The notes under the pieces were generated by a model, which had not been told where the DNA came from, did no database searches, and saw only the letters and a program-made list of their open reading frames with translations. Below, piece by piece: positions 61,716-64,000 of a stretch of 64,000 bases of DNA; within the stretch, counting starts at the first letter, position 1; every line of letters begins with the position of its first letter. The DNA comes from an uncultured Pelagibacteraceae bacterium (GTDB lineage: Bacteria; Pseudomonadota; Alphaproteobacteria; Pelagibacterales; Pelagibacteraceae): assembly GCA_902623305.1 (NCBI GenBank), contig CACNTB010000001.1, positions 1-64,000 of the forward strand, read 5' to 3'. The translations under genes and the position numbers were made by a program.

Positions 61716-62869
61716 TGCAAAGAAAAATCCGTATTGGAATGGTTGGCGGAGGAGAAGGCGCTTTTATTGGAGGTGTTCACAGAATAGCCTTAAGACTTGA
61801 TGGTCATTACGAATTAGTAGCAGGATGTTTTTCATCTAATTTTGACAACTCAAAAGAAACTGGAAGAAAACTTGGATTGTCTGAAAAACGTATCTATGAA
61901 ACTTATCAAGAAATGGCTGAAAAAGAGTCTACACGTTCCGATGGGATAGATGTTGTTTCTATAGTAACTCCTAATCATCTTCATGTGCCAGTAGCAAAAA
62001 TTTTTGCAGATAAAGGTATTCACATTATTTGTGATAAGCCTCTTGCTTTTTCAAGTGAAGAAGCAAATTCTCTTAAAAAAATCATAGAAAATAAAAAGAT
62101 AATTTTTGCCTTAACACATAATTATACTGGATATCCAATGGTAAGACATGCAAGATCTATGGTTAAAGAAGGTGATCTTGGAAAAATAAGAGTTATACAA
62201 GCAGAATACCCTCAAGATTGGTTAACTACAAAAGCTGAGGATACTGGTTTAAAACAAGCTGAGTGGAGAACTGATCCTAAAAGATCTGGAGGAGGAGGAT
62301 GCATAGGAGACATTGGAACTCATGCATTTAATCTTATTAGATTTATAACCGAGTTAGAATTGGATGAGCTATCAGCTGACATTCATACTTTTGTGAAGGG
62401 TCGAAAACTAGATGACAATGCACAAATCATGCTTAGATTTAAAGAAGGTGCAAAAGGTGCGATATGGTCTAGTCAAGTTGCAGTTGGTAATGAAAATAAT
62501 CTTAAAATCAGAGTATATGGTGACAATGGAGGGTTAGAGTGGAAACAAGAAGATCCAAATTATTTGTATTATACAAAATTTGGAAAACCTACCGAAAAAA
62601 TAACAAGAGGTAGTGGCAGTGCAAATAAAGAAGCTAACGATGTTACAAGAATTCCACCAGGTCATCCTGAGGGATATTTGGAAGGTTTTGCAAATATTTA
62701 TACTGATGTTTCTAAAAGATTAAATGCTCAAATAAACAATGAAAAATATAACGAGCTAGATGACTGTTACCCAACTATTTACGATGGTATTGAAGGGATG
62801 AAGTTCATCGAAACTGTTTTAAAGTCTAGTAAAAATAATAGTAAATGGACTGAGTTTAATAAGCTTTAG
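61715..62869 (+). CDS. Gfo/Idh/MocA family oxidoreductase (copy 2)
   Basis: 384 residues, starting at GTG overlapping the upstream stop. It shows G-M-V-G-G-G-E at the NAD site, I-C-D-K-P-L-A, L-T-H-N-Y-T-G-Y-P-M-V-R, D-I-G-T-H-A-F-N, D-D-N-A-Q and G-H-P-E-G-Y-L-E-G-F-A-N-I-Y. The same motifs occur in the copy at 50331, so these are paralogues. It probably oxidises a ring hydroxyl of a sugar or cyclitol. It overlaps the convergent aldolase by 14 nt. Confidence 0.82.
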   Translation: MQRKIRIGMVGGGEGAFIGGVHRIALRLDGHYELVAGCFSSNFDNSKETGRKLGLSEKRIYETYQEMAEKESTRSDGIDVVSIVTPNHLHVPVAKIFADKGIHIICDKPLAFSSEEANSLKKIIENKKIIFALTHNYTGYPMVRHARSMVKEGDLGKIRVIQAEYPQDWLTTKAEDTGLKQAEWRTDPKRSGGGGCIGDIGTHAFNLIRFITELELDELSADIHTFVKGRKLDDNAQIMLRFKEGAKGAIWSSQVAVGNENNLKIRVYGDNGGLEWKQEDPNYLYYTKFGKPTEKITRGSGSANKEANDVTRIPPGHPEGYLEGFANIYTDVSKRLNAQINNEKYNELDDCYPTIYDGIEGMKFIETVLKSSKNNSKWTEFNKL

Positions 62870-63647
62870 ACTCTTCTTTTTTTGAAGAACCTTTCATTTT
62901 ATCTACAACTGATTTAGCGCCTGCACTTAATGCTCTTTGATCAGCCCCAATAGTCACAAAATTGAAACCTTTATCTATCATTTTTTGTGCATACTCAGGT
63001 GTACCATTATGAATTCCAGCAAAAATATTATTCTTTTTTGCGTGTTCTAATATTCTTAGTATTTCTGAATAAGCTTTAGTACTTTCTGCTCTATCAAAGC
63101 CAGGCTCTTCTCCTATTGCTAAACTTAAATCAGCTGGTCCAATATATATTCCATCTACACCAGGAGTAGACATAATTTCATCTAATTTTTCTAAAGACTC
63201 TTTAGTTTCTATCATAGCTAATTTGAGCATTTCATCATTTGCATGTTTTGCATAATCTGAACCTCCATAGATTAATCCTCTAACAGGACCAAAACTTCTA
63301 TAACCACGAGGAGGGTACATACAAGCTTGAACAAATCTTTCTGCTTCTTGCTTATTACTCACCATTGGGCATATAATTCCATAACAACCTGCATCAAGAA
63401 TTTTCATTATTTGCCCTGGTTCATTCCAATTTACTCTAGCCAAAGGAGTTACTTCTGTTGAAGATATTGTTTGTAACATTGGAAGTGCATTATTGTAATC
63501 TACTAAGCCATGTTGCATATCTATTGTTAGAGAATCCCACCCTTGGTGAGCCATTACTTCTGCCGAAACAGTACTAGGTATTTGAAGCCAACCATTAATA
63601 ACAGGTTTCCCTGCTTTCATCATTTCTTTAACTTTATTTTTTCTCAT
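62856..63647 (-). CDS. HpcH/HpaI family aldolase
   Basis: 263 residues. The family shows G-x-W-L-Q-I-P-S near the start, D-M-Q-H-G near residue 43 and I-C-P-M-V near 95. An R-G-Y-R-S-F-G-P-V-R-G loop, the metal Glu in M-I-E-T-K-E-S and D-G-I-Y-I-G-P-A-D-L-S-L follow. Members cleave 2-keto-3-deoxy acids such as 4-hydroxy-2-oxoheptanedioate or 2-keto-3-deoxyglucarate to pyruvate plus an aldehyde. It starts 2 nt after the ALDH stop, so the aldolase and dehydrogenase are coupled. The substrate is not known. Confidence 0.82.
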   Translation of the reverse strand: MRKNKVKEMMKAGKPVINGWLQIPSTVSAEVMAHQGWDSLTIDMQHGLVDYNNALPMLQTISSTEVTPLARVNWNEPGQIMKILDAGCYGIICPMVSNKQEAERFVQACMYPPRGYRSFGPVRGLIYGGSDYAKHANDEMLKLAMIETKESLEKLDEIMSTPGVDGIYIGPADLSLAIGEEPGFDRAESTKAYSEILRILEHAKKNNIFAGIHNGTPEYAQKMIDKGFNFVTIGADQRALSAGAKSVVDKMKGSSKKEESKAY

Positions 63648-63649
63648 TT

Positions 63650-64000
63650 TTAGATTTTTAAACCCATGTGTGTATATTTCACATTTAGATAATCTTTTAT
63701 TGCGCCTGATCCACCTTCACGACCATAACCAGTTTGTTTTATTCCTCCAAATGGTGCCTCAGCAATTGCAACAACACCAGTATTAACTGCAACACAACCG
63801 GACTCTAATTTTTCAGATCCAATATGAGCTTTATCCATGGAGTTAGTATATAAATAACTACATAATCCTAAGTCATTATTATTTGCTCTTTCAATTACTT
63901 CATCAAAAGTTTTAAAAGTTAAAATTGGAACTAGTGGACCAAAAGGTTCTTCTTTCATGATTGTAAAATTATCTTTTACATCATCAAATACAGTTGGTTC
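63650..64000 (-). CDS. Semialdehyde dehydrogenase, 3' part (runs off edge)
   Basis: Only the C-terminal about 116 residues are present; the gene continues past 64000. The block E-P-T-V-F-D-D-V, then E-E-P-F-G-P-L-V-P, G-C-V-A-V-N and A-P-F-G-G-I-K-Q-T-G-Y-G-R-E-G match the C-terminus of succinate/alpha-ketoglutarate semialdehyde dehydrogenases (GabD group). It is upstream of the aldolase gene in the same operon. It probably oxidises an aldehyde product of the pathway. Confidence 0.8.
   Translation of the reverse strand, partial: EPTVFDDVKDNFTIMKEEPFGPLVPILTFKTFDEVIERANNNDLGLCSYLYTNSMDKAHIGSEKLESGCVAVNTGVVAIAEAPFGGIKQTGYGREGGSGAIKDYLNVKYTHMGLKI

Noticed and set aside
1-64000. CRISPR arrays, insertion sequences, prophage, tRNA or rRNA genes
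   Set aside because: No regularly spaced repeats, transposase, integrase or RNA-gene patterns were seen on reading both strands.

Overview
The window is strongly AT-rich (about 30% GC by eye), with short or overlapping gene junctions, many 4-11 nt overlaps and no intergenic gap above about 140 nt. Alphaproteobacterial marker genes (an NDUFA12-type complex I subunit, DUF2155, a HdaA-like DnaA paralogue, DUF1244) in such a streamlined layout point to a free-living marine alphaproteobacterium of the SAR11/Pelagibacterales type or a similar AT-rich clade such as AEGEAN-169. That placement is inference. I see no rRNA, tRNA, insertion sequence, phage gene, integrase or CRISPR array.

Region 1 (0-28.5 kb) is housekeeping. 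It holds the outer-membrane biogenesis operon lptF-lptG-lptD-surA, then pepA, ndk, purM-purN, a DUF2066 exported protein, hdaA and aspS. A stand-alone TSCPD protein related to the tail of B12-dependent ribonucleotide reductase follows, then an NDUFA12-like subunit, a DUF2155 protein, aroQ-accB-accC, thiS-thiG, an RNase E/G, PBP1a and prfB (with an intact programmed +1 frameshift site). An AsmA-like protein, tyrS, anmK and an alpha/beta hydrolase complete the region.

Region 2 (28.5-37 kb) is an Fe-S cluster assembly operon iscR-sufB-sufC-sufD-sufS-sufU-sufT-sufA. It is preceded by a near-consensus IscR type 1 site overlapping a sigma70-like promoter. glnA and a YbaK-like deacylase follow.

Region 3 (37-49.3 kb) is mixed. 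It has an EamA transporter, a homocysteine methyltransferase-like protein, a glycosyltransferase, a 2OG-Fe(II) oxygenase-like protein and a TSUP transporter. The molybdenum cofactor genes moaB and moaA-moaC-moaD-moaE sit beside a Mo enzyme system (msrP-msrQ) and a split xdhC. An aldehyde dehydrogenase with a striking lysine-rich N-terminal extension is paired with DUF779.

Region 4 (49.3-64 kb) looks like an accessory carbohydrate/polyol catabolic island. It contains an IolG-like dehydrogenase, two paralogous Gfo/Idh/MocA oxidoreductases each beside a TIM-barrel isomerase/dehydratase (one IolE-like) and a 2-hydroxyacid dehydrogenase. It also has DhaK-DhaL and a CUT1-type ABC importer with two different ATPases, plus an HpcH/HpaI aldolase and the 3' part of a semialdehyde dehydrogenase running off the right edge. 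The canonical inositol genes iolB, iolC, iolD and iolJ are not in the window. The most likely undescribed content is therefore a sugar or cyclitol pathway that oxidises its substrate, rearranges it and ends in aldolase cleavage and triose phosphorylation. The binding-protein gene is separated from the rest of the importer operon by a good intrinsic-terminator-like stem-loop.
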